A stretch of DNA of 64,000 nucleotides, taken from positions 21,114,129 through 21,178,128 of the forward strand of contig OZ026598.1 of NCBI GenBank assembly GCA_964020085.1, in the 5' to 3' direction. Source of the stretch: Micromussa lordhowensis (Eukaryota; Cnidaria; Anthozoa; Scleractinia; Lobophylliidae). Under the pieces are notes generated by a model. It saw only the letters and a program-made list of their open reading frames with translations. It was not told where the DNA came from and searched no databases. The position numbers and the translations under genes were made by a program. Positions 33,469 to 44,293 of the stretch are shown one piece after another. The number at the start of each line of letters is the position of its first letter. Positions within the stretch are counted from its first letter, which is position 1.

Positions 33469-33485
33469 ATTACATCACCCCCAAG

Positions 33486-35277
33486 TTAAATTTCCCAACG
33501 CTTGCACAATCCGTTGATTTTCTCGTTGTCTATAATATTTGCCGCTCGAGCATCGTTTTTAAATTCTTTAACACCTCTTCGACGTCTCGCCCTTCTGTTT
33601 CTAAACCATGTGGCTACTTGGGCTCCAGAAATTCCCAGAGAATGTGCAATTTTTTCTTTGTCTGAAGTGGAAATAAATTTTTGTATCTCAAACCGTGTTT
33701 GGAGATGGAGTACTTGTTGTTTGGTAAAACGTCTTTTAGGCTTCTGTGTTTCTTTCGTTTTCTGCGGAAGACTTCTCGGAGCTAGGAAGCACAATATTTA
33801 CTATATTAACAACTATATTGAAATCGTTTTTTTTTTTTCAAACAAACTTCGTACTATAAATGAAGACAAAAAGTCAAGGAAATTAACTCAACTCGTCCAC
33901 TTGGGCTTGAGCCGTTTTGAATGGCTCTCCAAAGGGCTGGTTTAAAACTTCCTGAACTTCTCGTACAAGGAACAATTAACTGTTTCTTTTATAAATTTCT
34001 GATTTTACCAGGCTGTCGATATTAAAGTCATAAGCTAGGAGTATGCGATGTTTCAAAAGAACTAAAGTGGAATCCCGATTTCCTGAACCCCCATTTTTTC
34101 GATCCTCCCATTAATTTGAACCAAAAGTCGTTTCCCTTCCTCAGTCGAACGCAGTAATTTTACTCCCGATTTCTCGAGCTATCCGTTTTTTAAATAATTT
34201 TCGTTTCCCTTGGAGCCTTCCAAAAATCGGAATTCCGCTGTGTTTTCTGAATAATAATAGTTTCATTAGACGTGAGAATTTGAACGTTTTTGTTTTTACT
34301 GCGATTTGAGTGCGTGTGTACTACTCGCGCTTTTGAACGCGTTTTACTTCGGCATCGTTTTCAATTCCTCTCTCTATATATTCCTCAGGGTGGGCAATTC
34401 TAGAGCTTATGGGGCTAAGAGTTACTTTGGTAGCCCTTTAAATAACAGCTAGATTTTCGTCATTACCTCCTTCGGCGTTTTCTGTAGCTGAACGGTCTTC
34501 TGGCAAATTGCTACGTCTAAACTTCTCCCGACTTGAAAGGGGCGACGGATGCGGAGCGCTCAGGATTGCCTCAATAGAGAAAGGCAACACTCTGTTACTG
34601 GCCCGTCTGTCACCCAAGTTCGAAGGTGCCCCTACGCCTATGAGAATACAAAGATTTTGAGATGTACTTCCAAGCCCGAGAGAGAAGAAAAGCTTTCAAC
34701 ACAGGTATTCCATGCTCCTTGGGAGCCGTGAAAGGATTATATAACATTGCGCAACGGCGTAAATATAAGAGTTTGTATGGGGATGTAGTAACAATCGTAT
34801 CTACTATCAGTAACAGTTTGAGACTGGTATGGAAAAGAAATTGAATAAAAAACGACTAACTTCGACTCTTCTGTGTGTTACGTTTGTTTCTGTGCCGTTT
34901 TGGGTCCGTTTCATAGCAATTCCAGCGAGTTTTACTACGGCATCGTTTTCAATTCCTCTCTCTATATATTCCTCAGGGTGGGCAATTCTAGAGCTTATGG
35001 GGCTAAGAGTTACGTTTGTAGCCCTTTAAATAACAGCTAGATTTTCGTCATTACCTCCTTCGGCGTTTTCTGTAGCTGAAATTTCTTCTGGCAAATTGCT
35101 ACGTCTAAACTTCTCCAGACTTGAAAGGGGCGACGGATGCGGAGCGCTCAGGATTGCCTCAATAGAGAAAGGCAACACTCTGTTACTGGCAGGTCTGTCA
35201 CTATGATCTGAATTTCTCCCATTCACATTGTCCGTGCGTGAATTGGACGAATTGTTTTCTTTTCTTTGTTTCTCCAT
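33486..35277 (-). CDS. Lbx/NKL-like homeobox transcription factor (2 exons)
   Basis: Exon 1 is 35277-35055 (ATG MEKQRKEN, donor gtaatg) and exon 2 is 33781-33486 (acceptor cctag). They join in phase 1 to give 172 residues. Exon 1 holds an eh1 repressor motif, LPFSIEAIL, that recruits Groucho-type co-repressors in NKL proteins (established). Exon 2 holds a 60-residue homeodomain: KRRFTKQQVLHLQTRF, TSDKEKIAHSLGISGAQV and helix 3 ATWFRNRRARRRR. The phrase A-Q-V-x-T-W-F and the downstream V-K-E-F-K-N-D resemble Lbx, but WFRN replaces the usual WFQN at position 50, so DNA preference may differ. A partial copy of exon 1 sits in the intron. Confidence 0.88.
34340..34617 (-). pseudogene. Duplicated 3' half of homeobox exon 1
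   Basis: About 270 bp almost identical to 34927-35203, 586 bp away, in the same orientation. On minus it still encodes the eh1 motif region and keeps the donor gtaatg. The upstream half of exon 1 with the ATG is not duplicated, so it is either a dead copy or an alternative internal exon. Differences include cgg for att in the codons after PED. Confidence 0.85.
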
Positions 35278-35939
35278 GTAGAAAATTTTCTTCCGGAGGA
35301 TAGCAAGTGAAAATCGCACAAGTACTTGAGTTATATCTTGAAAGCTCAGTAGCAAACTTTCCCACGGTCAGCTTATAACGCAAGAACTGACGCATTGCAT
35401 TACTCACGGTCTGGTCAACGACGTTATTATTTCCTGTTTTGAAACCACAATTCAAACCTGGTCTAGCTTTAATTAACTTTGTCCTTGTGACAGCTCGCGT
35501 GTACGGGTTAAGTTTTGGTAACCTGTAACCAGGCGTTCTTTTTTGGCAAACGGGGAAAGTGGAAAAAAGAACGCCTGATACATTTACCTCAGTTTTTCGT
35601 TTGCCTGTCAACGGTGATGTTATCTTGTGTCGTGCAGACTTAGCCGGAATTCAGTACCGATGGAAAAAGGCGACAAAGCGCAATGCACATGTTTACTTTC
35701 CAGGTAGGGCCTGAAAGCAGGTTGAAAAATCTCTGTTTAATAAAAAACAGCATTGAAAATAATCGGTGCACGTTTGTAAAGTAACAGTGGAACCCCACTC
35801 AAAACTAAAATTTACGAGCAGGAAAATATGCTAGTCAAGCTCCTCACGGTATTTAACAATTATTCTTTGAAATCGAAGTAAATATTCTGCCACTATTCAC
35901 CGAGATTGAGAAGAATAATTGTTTTAGTATTTTGCCACC
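35278..35939. other. Upstream region of the homeobox gene
   Basis: No gene seen. A short inverted repeat near 35519-35570 (aaccaggcgttcttttt and aaaaagaacgcctgata) forms a hairpin with 15 or more paired bases. Confidence 0.5.
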
Positions 35940-36118
35940 AGTTTCTCAGTTTACAATCCTGCAAAGCACTCGCCTCCGTCGCAGATGTTCTTTATTCTAT
36001 GCGAGCGAGAAAAGGCCGCGTTGTGGCGGCTCTTGTAAGCTAAAGGAACCTTTCACCAAGAGAGAGTGCTAATTGTCAAGAAAATCATAATCCATTAGTC
36101 AAGAAACCAATTTGCTGG
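35940..36118 (+). repeat. Dispersed repeat, inverted copy of 38652-38822
   Basis: Shares gctaaaggaacctttcacc, gtcaagaaaatcataatcc and cactcgcctccgtcgcaga with the reverse complement of 38652-38822. Roughly nine in ten bases agree by eye. With its partner it brackets the Maf-like gene. Confidence 0.85.
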
Positions 36119-37041
36119 TCTGCTTAGCTTGGCAGTTTAAGCAGTTTAAAAGCGACAAGGCCGCGAAAACGAGCGGCGAAGCCTGACTTTGTGTGCTCGT
36201 ACTAAATTGCTTTATCTTCGCCAAAATTGGGGTTAGGGGCACTTTAAGTTTTTAACAGCGCAAACATTTATTATCCGGTGAATCGACCGATATCCTCGGC
36301 AAAGTATCGGTGGAGTATCGGTTAATCATCGGTGAGATATCGGTAAAATGCCCGTGAATCGTCGACTGTATTGGCCGATAAATATATAGATCGTATCGAT
36401 CGTGACATTGGTCGATACTCGGTAGTGTCGATCGACGGACCCTATTTTTTAAGATACATGATCCTACACGACAATTTGATCAGAACGCGCCAGTCGTTAT
36501 CTCCTCTTTCAGCTGGACAAACGTTGACTGAGAGAGAAACTTTTTCGAGTCTGGCAGCTTTTTCATAGCATTTAAACTGAACAGGATCTGAACAGGATGC
36601 GCTTTGCTTACACACCCCAACGAACTTCCTGTTGTGTTCAATACTGAAGCCTTATTCTTGCACGTGCTCGAAATTACGTGACACCTTCGCGTAGGCGTAG
36701 ATTCAAAGTCCACTTCCGTCAAAAATAGCCTGCGTAGCAGGCGTTTTCAAAAATTTACGGGAAGACGAATGAATCAAAGGGCCCTGAATATTGGGTTCCA
36801 GAAGCGGCCTCTGACTCACGGGGAAAATGTCGGCGTCAACGAACTCTTCATAAAGTTTTATAGCTTTATAGCCATGATTTATTGTTGCTGGAACCGCGTT
36901 AAAACTTGCTGGATTTCGCTGACACCGAGATTAATTTAGTTTTACGTATTCGCTTCGGCAACCCAATTATTAGCTACATCTAGTGAATTTTACAGTGAAT
37001 TTCGCATGACTTTATTTGTGCAATGTCTCAATAATTATTTT

Positions 37042-37153
37042 TAGTTAATTTTTATAATTTAGCATACATTTGTCTGTAATTTTTTTTTCGGCGCCGCCGC
37101 GTCTTCCCAGCCAAATTTACAGACAAATGTATGAAAAATTATAAAAATTAACT
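37042..37153. repeat. Fold-back repeat, ~40-bp arms
   Basis: ttagttaatttttataattt and acatttgtctgtaa on the left pair with ttacagacaaatgt and aattataaaaattaact on the right around a GC-rich loop (gcgccgccgcg). Confidence 0.82.
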
Positions 37154-37389
37154 GAGCGTCTTCTAGTTAAACTACAACCTTCAAACTTGGTGAATACAAT
37201 CTTCCACCTGATATTTTAACATTACGATTCACAATTTGTGTAAAATTCGATTTTGGAAAAAGTTCTTTGCCATCGGATTCCCATACAAACACTGTAATTT
37301 CTGACCGCTTTGCCTACCCGTCAAAATGGCGTCGGAAACCGTGATAAGGCCTATTTTCTTTCGTTTCCCTAGAGCGTTAAACCCGACAC

Positions 37390-37792
37390 TGGCCCGATTT
37401 ATACTATAGACGGATCATCCGTCTAGGACGAGCTTGAACAAAGAACGGTAGCTCGTCTGATAATCCGTCTGTGTATAAATACGAGCAAGCAGACGGATCA
37501 TCCATCCAGACGAGCTATCGCGATAGTCCGTCTTGTCAGACGAATCATCGTGGATAACTCGTCAAGACGGATGATCCGTCGCTGTGTATAAATGCGGGAA
37601 GAAGACGAACTGTCCACGAAAACTACACCTCGTTACAAGAAGCCAGCTTCTGTTTTCAATAAACCATAACACGTTTAAACACGGGATGAGTCACACGACA
37701 CACCGATAGTTCGTCTCATAGTTCTTCCCGTATTTATTCTAGACGGATGATCCTTCTAGATGGATGATCCGTCTCCAGTATAAATCGGGCCA
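37390..37792. mobile_element. ~403-bp MITE with iterated subterminal motif
   Basis: Termini tggcccgatttatact and agtataaatcgggcca are inverted. Inside, variants of agacggatcatccgtct (itself palindromic) recur at least six times, near both ends and at 37490 and 37560. Such arrays look like transposase binding sites. No coding. Confidence 0.85.
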
Positions 37793-38054
37793 CTCTGTAT
37801 TGTTCATCCATGCTTTCGAGTTCCATCGCTAGTGATTAATACATAATAACATTGCCTCGGATTAAAATTGTTGCTTTGATTATCAAGATATCAAGATTCA
37901 TAACCACAAGTACAGTTCAAAAAGTATTCGCTGGCTATCTGGCAGTTTGTTTAAGTCCACCACAATGTTTACATTGAGCCTTACTATTTCTCTCGGTTCA
38001 TTCTTCGGGATTTGTCACCATTGCATTTCTCGGTCTTCCCCGATTTCCACAACG

Positions 38055-38438
38055 TCACTCTATTGAATCTCGTTCGGCCGAAGATAATGGATAATGCAGA
38101 CCCACCGTTTTTGTTTCATTAGTCAATACCTTTTGTAGCAAATAGTAATTTTCCTTCGCGTCGTCCCGCTCTCTCTTCAAATTATCGTTCTCGCGCGTAA
38201 GTTGCGCTAAATCGTACCGAAGCCGCTGTATCTGCACCTCTAGATCCCCTTTTTGTCGGACACGTTTTTTAAAACAGGTTTTAGCGTAACCACGATTCTT
38301 CAACATTCTTCTCCTTTGCTTTATTTGGTATTTCTCGTCAGCTGAGACATAGCGGAGAGTACTGTTTAAGTCTTTGACCGGCAGGCTGACTAAAACTTCA
38401 TCGGTCAACTTGACTTTCTCCACTCGTTCTTCCGCCAT
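38055..38438 (-). CDS. Small-Maf-like bZIP transcription factor (intronless)
   Basis: 127 codons, ATG at 38438, TAG at 38055. Residues about 10-45 match the extended homology region of Maf proteins ([18 protein letters not shown]); then the basic region [19 protein letters not shown], whose N-R-G-Y-A-x-x-C core is the Maf signature; then a leucine zipper ([17 protein letters not shown]). Small Mafs dimerise with CNC or other bZIP proteins and bind MARE sites (family knowledge). K replaces the common A in Y-A-A-S-C. No transactivation domain is present, as in other small Mafs. It lies between inverted copies of a repeat (35940-36118, 38652-38822). A hairpin with cacgcgttcc/ggaacgcgtg lies just upstream (38460-38507). 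Confidence 0.9.
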   Translation of the reverse strand: MAEERVEKVKLTDEVLVSLPVKDLNSTLRYVSADEKYQIKQRRRMLKNRGYAKTCFKKRVRQKGDLEVQIQRLRYDLAQLTRENDNLKRERDDAKENYYLLQKVLTNETKTVGLHYPLSSAERDSIE

Positions 38439-38651
38439 GATACCAAATTAGGGTTTGCCACGCGTTCCATCCCCACAACGACGTTGGTGTTGAAGGAACG
38501 CGTGACGGGCTCTAAGAGAGTCTAGAGTGTGGTGTAACTTATCACTTATCAGTAGCAGCAGGAGCCTGTGGTCTGGGAGTAGAGTCGACAGTGTATGTTT
38601 TCTAATGGCTCTAGTTATGAACAGTTTGGCAGAGATTTTCCAGGTAGATAC

Positions 38652-38822
38652 AACAAATTGGTTTCTTGATTAATGGGATTATGATTTTCTTGACCATTAG
38701 CACTCTTTCTTGGTGAAAGGTTCCTTTAGCTTACAAGATGCCGCAACGCGGCCTAACTCGCTTTCAGAGAATAAAGTACATCTGCGACGGAGGCGAGTGT
38801 TTTTTCAGGAGTAAACAAAGCC
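38652..38822 (-). repeat. Dispersed repeat, inverted copy of 35940-36118
   Basis: See 35940-36118. A third, shorter and more diverged copy lies at about 39185-39290 in the same orientation as this one (gcactctctattgctgaaag). Confidence 0.82.
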
Positions 38823-39374
38823 CCGACGATTTTCAATTATAATTCTTTGAAGGCAAAGTGTTGTTCAGGTGAAGATGTTTTAGCCGTTCTCTCAGCGGGT
38901 TTCTTGAAAACCACAAAGGTGTTGGAATGTTTCAGAACTGTTTACAAAATGAAAATGGCCGCGATAAATTTCCTCGCTCGACTCTTGGGTAGCCCTCGAT
39001 CTTGTTCTTGACATTATCCTTAGACTTCTGTTTACCCGAAGAATTTTCATGGAGCCGTTTAACACTGCGTTTTTAAATTGTTTGCGCGGTCTTGACTTTC
39101 ACGATAATAATCTGCAGTTCGTGCCGACAACTCGGACAACTGCAGAATATCAGCAGTGCCATCTCGCCCTGCTTCCGAAAACATTTTTCTAGACAATTAG
39201 CACTCTCTATTGCTGAAAGGTTCCGTTTTGGTTTCTGTAGAGAACAAAGAACATCTGCGCCAATAAAGGCTAGTGCTTTTTCGGAGACCACAGTTTCATA
39301 TTGTTTTGGAAAAAGATGCTTTTTAGTCCTCTTCTCAATAGATTAAAGATCATGCAAGTTTTCTCAAAGGCAAA

Positions 39375-39926
39375 ATGTCATTTCTATCTGGTTTATATCT
39401 CAAGCACGAAAAAAGCGGGCGGGGATCGAAACCGGAAACATCGGGAACCAGAAATCACCCACTTAGCTCAGAACTTCGCTTCTCAGACTGCTTTCAAAAT
39501 ATGGCGTTTGGGCCAATTGGGATATTGCGCTGCAAGCAGTTTGAAGTGTTTAAAGACTATTTTGGCTTAGCCAATGTGTTAAAAGCTATACAGGAGGAAA
39601 AAGCATCTGGGAACTGTGATGCTGTAACAGATCATCTTGGCCATCACGGATCTTTTACGAATCGTCCTTGCCATCGTCCAAAATATGAACCGACCGTTCC
39701 TGTCTTGAACTCGACATGGGACCCTCGACCCGTGAGCGTAAACCAAAACTCTGCCGTGTGTCACGTCTGTAGCGGGAAACATCCGTTAAAGAGTACATAT
39801 AGTGGTGAGAAAATAGTTCCCACATCATATACCTGCCCTATTTGTAAAGCAACCGGTGGAAAGGCACACACCAGCAAGCATTGTCCTAGGAAGTACTGGT
39901 ATTATCCAAAATACAAAAGTGCGTGA
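39375..39926 (+). CDS. nanos: Nanos-like RNA-binding repressor (intronless)
   Basis: 183 codons from ATG 39375 to TGA. Residues 56-66, FEVFKDYFGLA, match the CNOT1-interacting motif of Nanos (F-x-x-W-x-D-Y-L-G-L-A, here with F at the Trp and Leu positions). The C-terminus has C129-x-x-C132 and then YTCPICKATGGKAHTSKHC, the second Nanos CCHC knuckle (C154, C157, H165, C170) followed by a basic, Tyr-rich end. Nanos proteins recruit CCR4-NOT to repress mRNAs in germ line and stem cells (established). The first knuckle is short: after CHVC there is no fourth Cys before the YTC of the second, so it appears about ten residues truncated. A start at M43 is an alternative. Confidence 0.85.
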   Translation: MSFLSGLYLKHEKSGRGSKPETSGTRNHPLSSELRFSDCFQNMAFGPIGILRCKQFEVFKDYFGLANVLKAIQEEKASGNCDAVTDHLGHHGSFTNRPCHRPKYEPTVPVLNSTWDPRPVSVNQNSAVCHVCSGKHPLKSTYSGEKIVPTSYTCPICKATGGKAHTSKHCPRKYWYYPKYKSA

Positions 39927-40098
39927 GGTACTGTCGGTCAGTTACCGAAGGAGCCCTGGAGGAGTCGCTGAATTTTGCTCGCAGATTCTAGGGGATTCTA
40001 CAGTAACACTGGGACCATATTATGACCTTGAAAACCTTCAGACATTCACAAGTTTGTAATTCTTCGATTAGTGTATAAATCCTTGTTTTGATAGGACA

Positions 40099-40373
40099 AC
40101 GGGGATGCTCGTCGTTTCGCTTAGGGGTAAAATTTTGGATTTTGGTCTCGCTTAGGGTGTTCCGGGCAAAGCGCAAATATTTTAAGCCGCCAACGTCTCG
40201 TTAAAAACTACTTTAGATAAAAGCATTCGATGATTACATATGTCTTTATATCATTAAAACTCATTGCATGTCGTATTTGTGTGTTTTTAAGCGGTCTCTT
40301 TTAGGAGTCAAAATTTGTTTAAGCCACGCCCAGATGGTCTCCTTTATTCAAAATTTCCGACGAGCATCCCCGT
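40099..40373. mobile_element. ~275-bp MITE
   Basis: Inverted termini acggggatgctcgtcg and cgacgagcatccccgt. No coding, no clear target duplication. Confidence 0.8.
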
Positions 40374-40599
40374 CTGTTCCATATGGGAGTCCCCCCCTTC
40401 CCGGTTCGATACTCCTGAACGACAGAAATTATTAGTTTTATTTTTCTGTTTGCGAGCCGACGAGTAATCATTGGCATTTTTTTTCTTTAATCGTTTTTAT
40501 ACTCCAAAACCAATATGTATTTATGATGGTCCAAAAAGCCAAGTGAGCGCTATATTCAACATTTGCCATTTCTCCCAGTTTTGCGGTTCAAGATTAAAA

Positions 40600-41855
40600 A
40601 GATAGCAACGTTGTTACTATTTGACCGACCAGAAAGAAAACTTTTATATCGAGAACGATAACCTCCGTAGCTGGAGAGATTTTTCTGAGAATTCCAGCAG
40701 AGTAGCCCGGAGTTGAGTTTATGAATTAAAGATAAAGATAATGAACCCATTCATTGCAAAGAAACGATACTTACGCAATTATGCAAATTTGGCCCCGAGT
40801 CCCAAAAACATGGTATATGGGGAGATTCAGTAACTTCTAGCGCGCTAGGAAATTCTACGCGCGATCTTGGGTGAGGATAAATCGCGTGGGTCGGTGGGTT
40901 GTGTTTGTTTGTTTGTTTGTAATCACACAAGCGAACAAGGAACTGAACCTGACCTTGGGCATCGGCAGGCTTCGCTTTTGGCCGCTTGTCGAGCACTTTA
41001 AGGTGGCCGAACACAGTTTTAGCGCGCGCATTTGCTGATGCAATTCAGCACGTGCACAAGGATTTCAATAAACAAACATGTCGTCAATAGAGCGATCATT
41101 TTGTTTACTCAACAACCGCACTATCTGTGTTATTTTTCACTATAATTGAAAGCAGTGTATTGAAGGCTCTAGTCTTTTATTACAAAGATTTGTTAGGAAA
41201 GGAAATAATGCTAAGAACCCAGCAATTTTCAGCTTTTGTTTGTTACCGAAAGAACCCAGTTAAATGCAACGCATGTGCAGTTGCTCGAAAAATTGAGACC
41301 GATTGCTTTAGCAGAAACCTGCCGATTTCTAACGATCCAGTCGTTAGAATTCCAAGAAATTTGGCCAAAAAATAGAGCAGAGACCCCTTGAATGATCTAT
41401 CACGAAAAATCTGAATTTTGACATAGGGAATTTTTAATAATACAGAAAACGATTAACGGCGAATTGCAAAAATCGCCTATGTCAAAATTTTATTAGAACA
41501 GTGTTAACAGAAGGGATTTTATGTCAATTCGTAGTGTGCAAAAAATGAAAACAATCTAACGACTGGATTTTTTTTAAATAAGCAAAAACCATTATTTAAG
41601 CCTTGTATTTAATCAGACCCGTTGCCATGGCAACAGCGCACACCCTAGTCAAAATGCAAGAATAAACACTTCTGCGATTAATCTTTACTCTTGCAAAAAT
41701 CAGGCGCCAAAGCATAAATAGTTCAAAAGTTATGGCCACCTTAAACACTTCATAAAACAATCACAGACTAGCTGTTATAAGCGATTTACGAATCCGGTTT
41801 TACAACTGCGAGGCCATGATTGTTGAACTTCAAAACAAAGTACTTAACTAGGTAT
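40600..41855 (+). repeat. Segmental duplication copy A (with MITE insertion)
   Basis: 40600-40997 and 41745-41855 together match 42985-43580. Shared text includes ccagaaagaaaacttttata and aggctcgcttttgg-type phrases. The homology is interrupted by the MITE at 41002-41740. Copy B in turn has an extra block near 43200-43290. Confidence 0.9.
41002..41740. mobile_element. 739-bp TTAA MITE with an empty-site paralogue
   Basis: TTAA at 40998-41001 and 41741-41744 flank a unit with termini ggtggcc and ggccacc. In copy B of the duplication the same context reads gcactTTAAacacttcat (43478-43481) with nothing inserted. This proves insertion at TTAA with a 4-bp duplication. Small ORFs inside show no transposase. 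Confidence 0.93.
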
Positions 41856-42049
41856 ACCTATCGATAGAGTGCCAACGAGCGAATAATTTGTGCTATAATA
41901 AGGGGTTTATTAATACAGCAAAACGGATTTTTGTTTCTCTTCTGTTGCAAACATTACCGAGAGAAAATTATAACGCGTTTACCGGCCGGTAACGTTCGTC
42001 ACGCAACCCCCTGAATATCAAGAGTATTGGAATGTATCGCTGCTTTGTC

Positions 42050-42560
42050 GAACTTTCAGTTCAATATGATGGGCAAAGTCAAAGTGAAAGTGAACACGCT
42101 AGTTTGATTGATGAACACCACTCGTTTAATTCTGTGGCAAAACAGATCCGATTTGTGTTTTGAACACTGGATTCGACTGTATGATAAACATGCTCGTTCA
42201 GTTCTGTTCGGAAACACTGTCGACTCAACCTTCAGTTCGATATGCTAGATTTCAACACTGGATTTGCTCTAGTGGTTCGACTGGTGGACACAATCTTTCC
42301 AAAAAAGCTGTCCGATGGAACTTTCAGTTCGATATAGGTAAACAGAGAAGGAATACACTGTTTCGATTCATGAACACGCTCGTTCAATTCTGTGGTGAAC
42401 ACGCTGGTTCGGTTTCGTGTCGATTTTGTGTCTTGGATTTGCTCTTGCCTAACAGTTTTCCTCAATATTCGAATTAGAAGAAGAGTTTTGTAAAGGGTAC
42501 GCTCCCCAATTGAACTTTCATTTCGATAAAGTGAGAGAGGAAACACGCTGGTTCGATATG
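42050..42560 (+). repeat. Degenerate tandem repeat
   Basis: The phrases aactttcagttcgatat (four variants near 42050, 42225, 42315, 42505) and gaacacgctcgttc recur with about 100-190 bp spacing. Probably an old, unequal tandem array. Confidence 0.6.
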
Positions 42561-42854
42561 TTCTGAGACTATGAAATTGTTCACAGTTGAATAAGCACAA
42601 CAGCAAAGAAAACGATGATATTCTACGAGACAAGTCTAGATGTAACGCGCCCCCTGATTGGCTAAAAACTACAATGGCTCGAATAGTTCCGTCCTTGCAA
42701 TTGGCTCAAACTGAGCCATTGTTACATCTTACACTTACACTTACACTTTCAAAGGCCGATCGAGAATTTTTTTTCAATTCTTCGCGCGGCACTATTCTGA
42801 CTATTCTCTGCCGCCTCGCCAGCCGAGCGAAGACGCTCGGCTGGCTCGTTGGCA

Positions 42855-43700
42855 TTCAGGTGTTTGCCGAATCCATGTATTTTAAGACAACGCCGCTTTT
42901 GCTGGCGTTCATTAATTTCTGAACGTTACTGTAGTGAGTGTGATCTTCAGTCGTGATCCCACTAACATAATAGCAACGTTTTGCTCATTCGTTGTTACTA
43001 TTTGACCGACCAGAAAGAAAACTTTTATATCGAGAACGATAACCTCCGTAGCTGGAGAGATTTTTCTGAGAATTCCAGCAGGGTAGCCCGGAGATGAGTT
43101 TATGAATTAAAGAAAAAGATAAAGATAATGAACCCATTCATTGCAAAGAAACGAAACTTACACAATTATGCAAATTTGGCCCCGAGTCCCAAAAACATGA
43201 TAGACTACGAGTAGTCGGTTTTTGTTCCTGAAATCCCCCGCGGGCGGAACTCTATATTATGCAAACTAGGGAAAGAAACGAGGAGGGAATGGGGAGATCC
43301 AGTAACTTCTAGTGCGCTAGGAAAAGAAAGAGACTGCTCGCAGTTGGGTGATGAGGATAAATCGCGTGGGTCGGTGGGTTGTGTTTGTTTGTTTGTTTGT
43401 AATCGCACAAGCGAACAAGGAACTGAACCTGACCTTGGGCATCGGCAGGCTTCGCTTGTGACCGCTTGTCGAGCACTTTAAACACTTCATAAAACAATCA
43501 GACTGTTATAAGCGATTAACGAATCCGGTTTTACGTCTGCGAGGCCATGATTATTGAACTTCAAAACAAAGTACTTAATTAGGTGTTTGCCGAATCCATG
43601 TATTTTAAGACAACGCCTCTTTTGCCGGCGTTCATTAATTTCTGAACGTTACTTTAGTGAGTGTGACTTAATCAATACGGTGATCTTCAGTCGTGATCCC
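42855..43700 (+). repeat. Segmental duplication copy B and nested direct repeat
   Basis: 42985-43580 matches copy A. In addition 42855-42970 and 43580-43700 are direct copies of each other (ttcattaatttctgaacgtt), the second carrying a small insertion. Copy B carries the empty TTAA site at 43478-43481. Confidence 0.88.
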
Positions 43701-43743
43701 TCTAAGGAAAACAAATCTGTAAAGTGTTTACGGCTTAATAACC

Positions 43744-43916
43744 TGCAGAACAGGTCGTTTAGCGGGTCAGAGAGCGAAACCCGATACACGATAGCAGAGC
43801 GGTATTACGAGTGCGAAGCACGAGACGAAGAAATTCGCATTTCGCGCCTGTGGTCGCGCTCCGGGCTATGTATCGCGTTTCGCTCAGCCCTGGTAATCCG
43901 CTTGTTCTGCAGGCTA
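43744..43916. repeat. Imperfect fold-back, ~170 bp
   Basis: Ends acctgcagaacagg and gcttgttctgcaggc are inverted, and inner parts (gagcgaaacccgatac, gtatcgcgtttcgctc) pair imperfectly. Likely a MITE. Confidence 0.7.
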
Positions 43917-44004
43917 ATAACGGCATAGCTGCGTTCCGGATTTTATGATGTGTGCAAGTGTGAAGGACAGTAACCAGTGTTCACCAAATTTTGGCGATCG
44001 ACTT

Positions 44005-44202
44005 AGGGACCGACCATTTAACTGTTGAGGGGGTTGGGGGGGGGATGATTTTGAAAAAAAAATCCTGCAACACAAATGTAATACAGAGCTTGTGGGAAAA
44101 ACAGGGAAAAAAATATCCTGCCCACCAGACTGCTATAAAAGAATTATTAATGACCAGAAATCACCCACCCCTCCCCTCAAGAGTTAAATGGTCGGCCCCT
44201 TA
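44005..44202. mobile_element. ~198-bp MITE
   Basis: Inverted termini agggaccgaccatttaact and agttaaatggtcggcccct, with adjacent G and C runs (gaggggg, cccctc). No coding. Confidence 0.8.
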
Positions 44203-44293
44203 GTGGCCTCGAGTCCCACACTTCCGTTGCTAGGCGACCCATAATCAATGCTAGTATATATTTCACTGCTGTCGATTATAGTTTAGCTCAATC

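Noticed and set aside
33486..33945. Plus-strand ORFs over the homeobox exon
   Set aside because: Antisense shadows of the minus-strand homeodomain.
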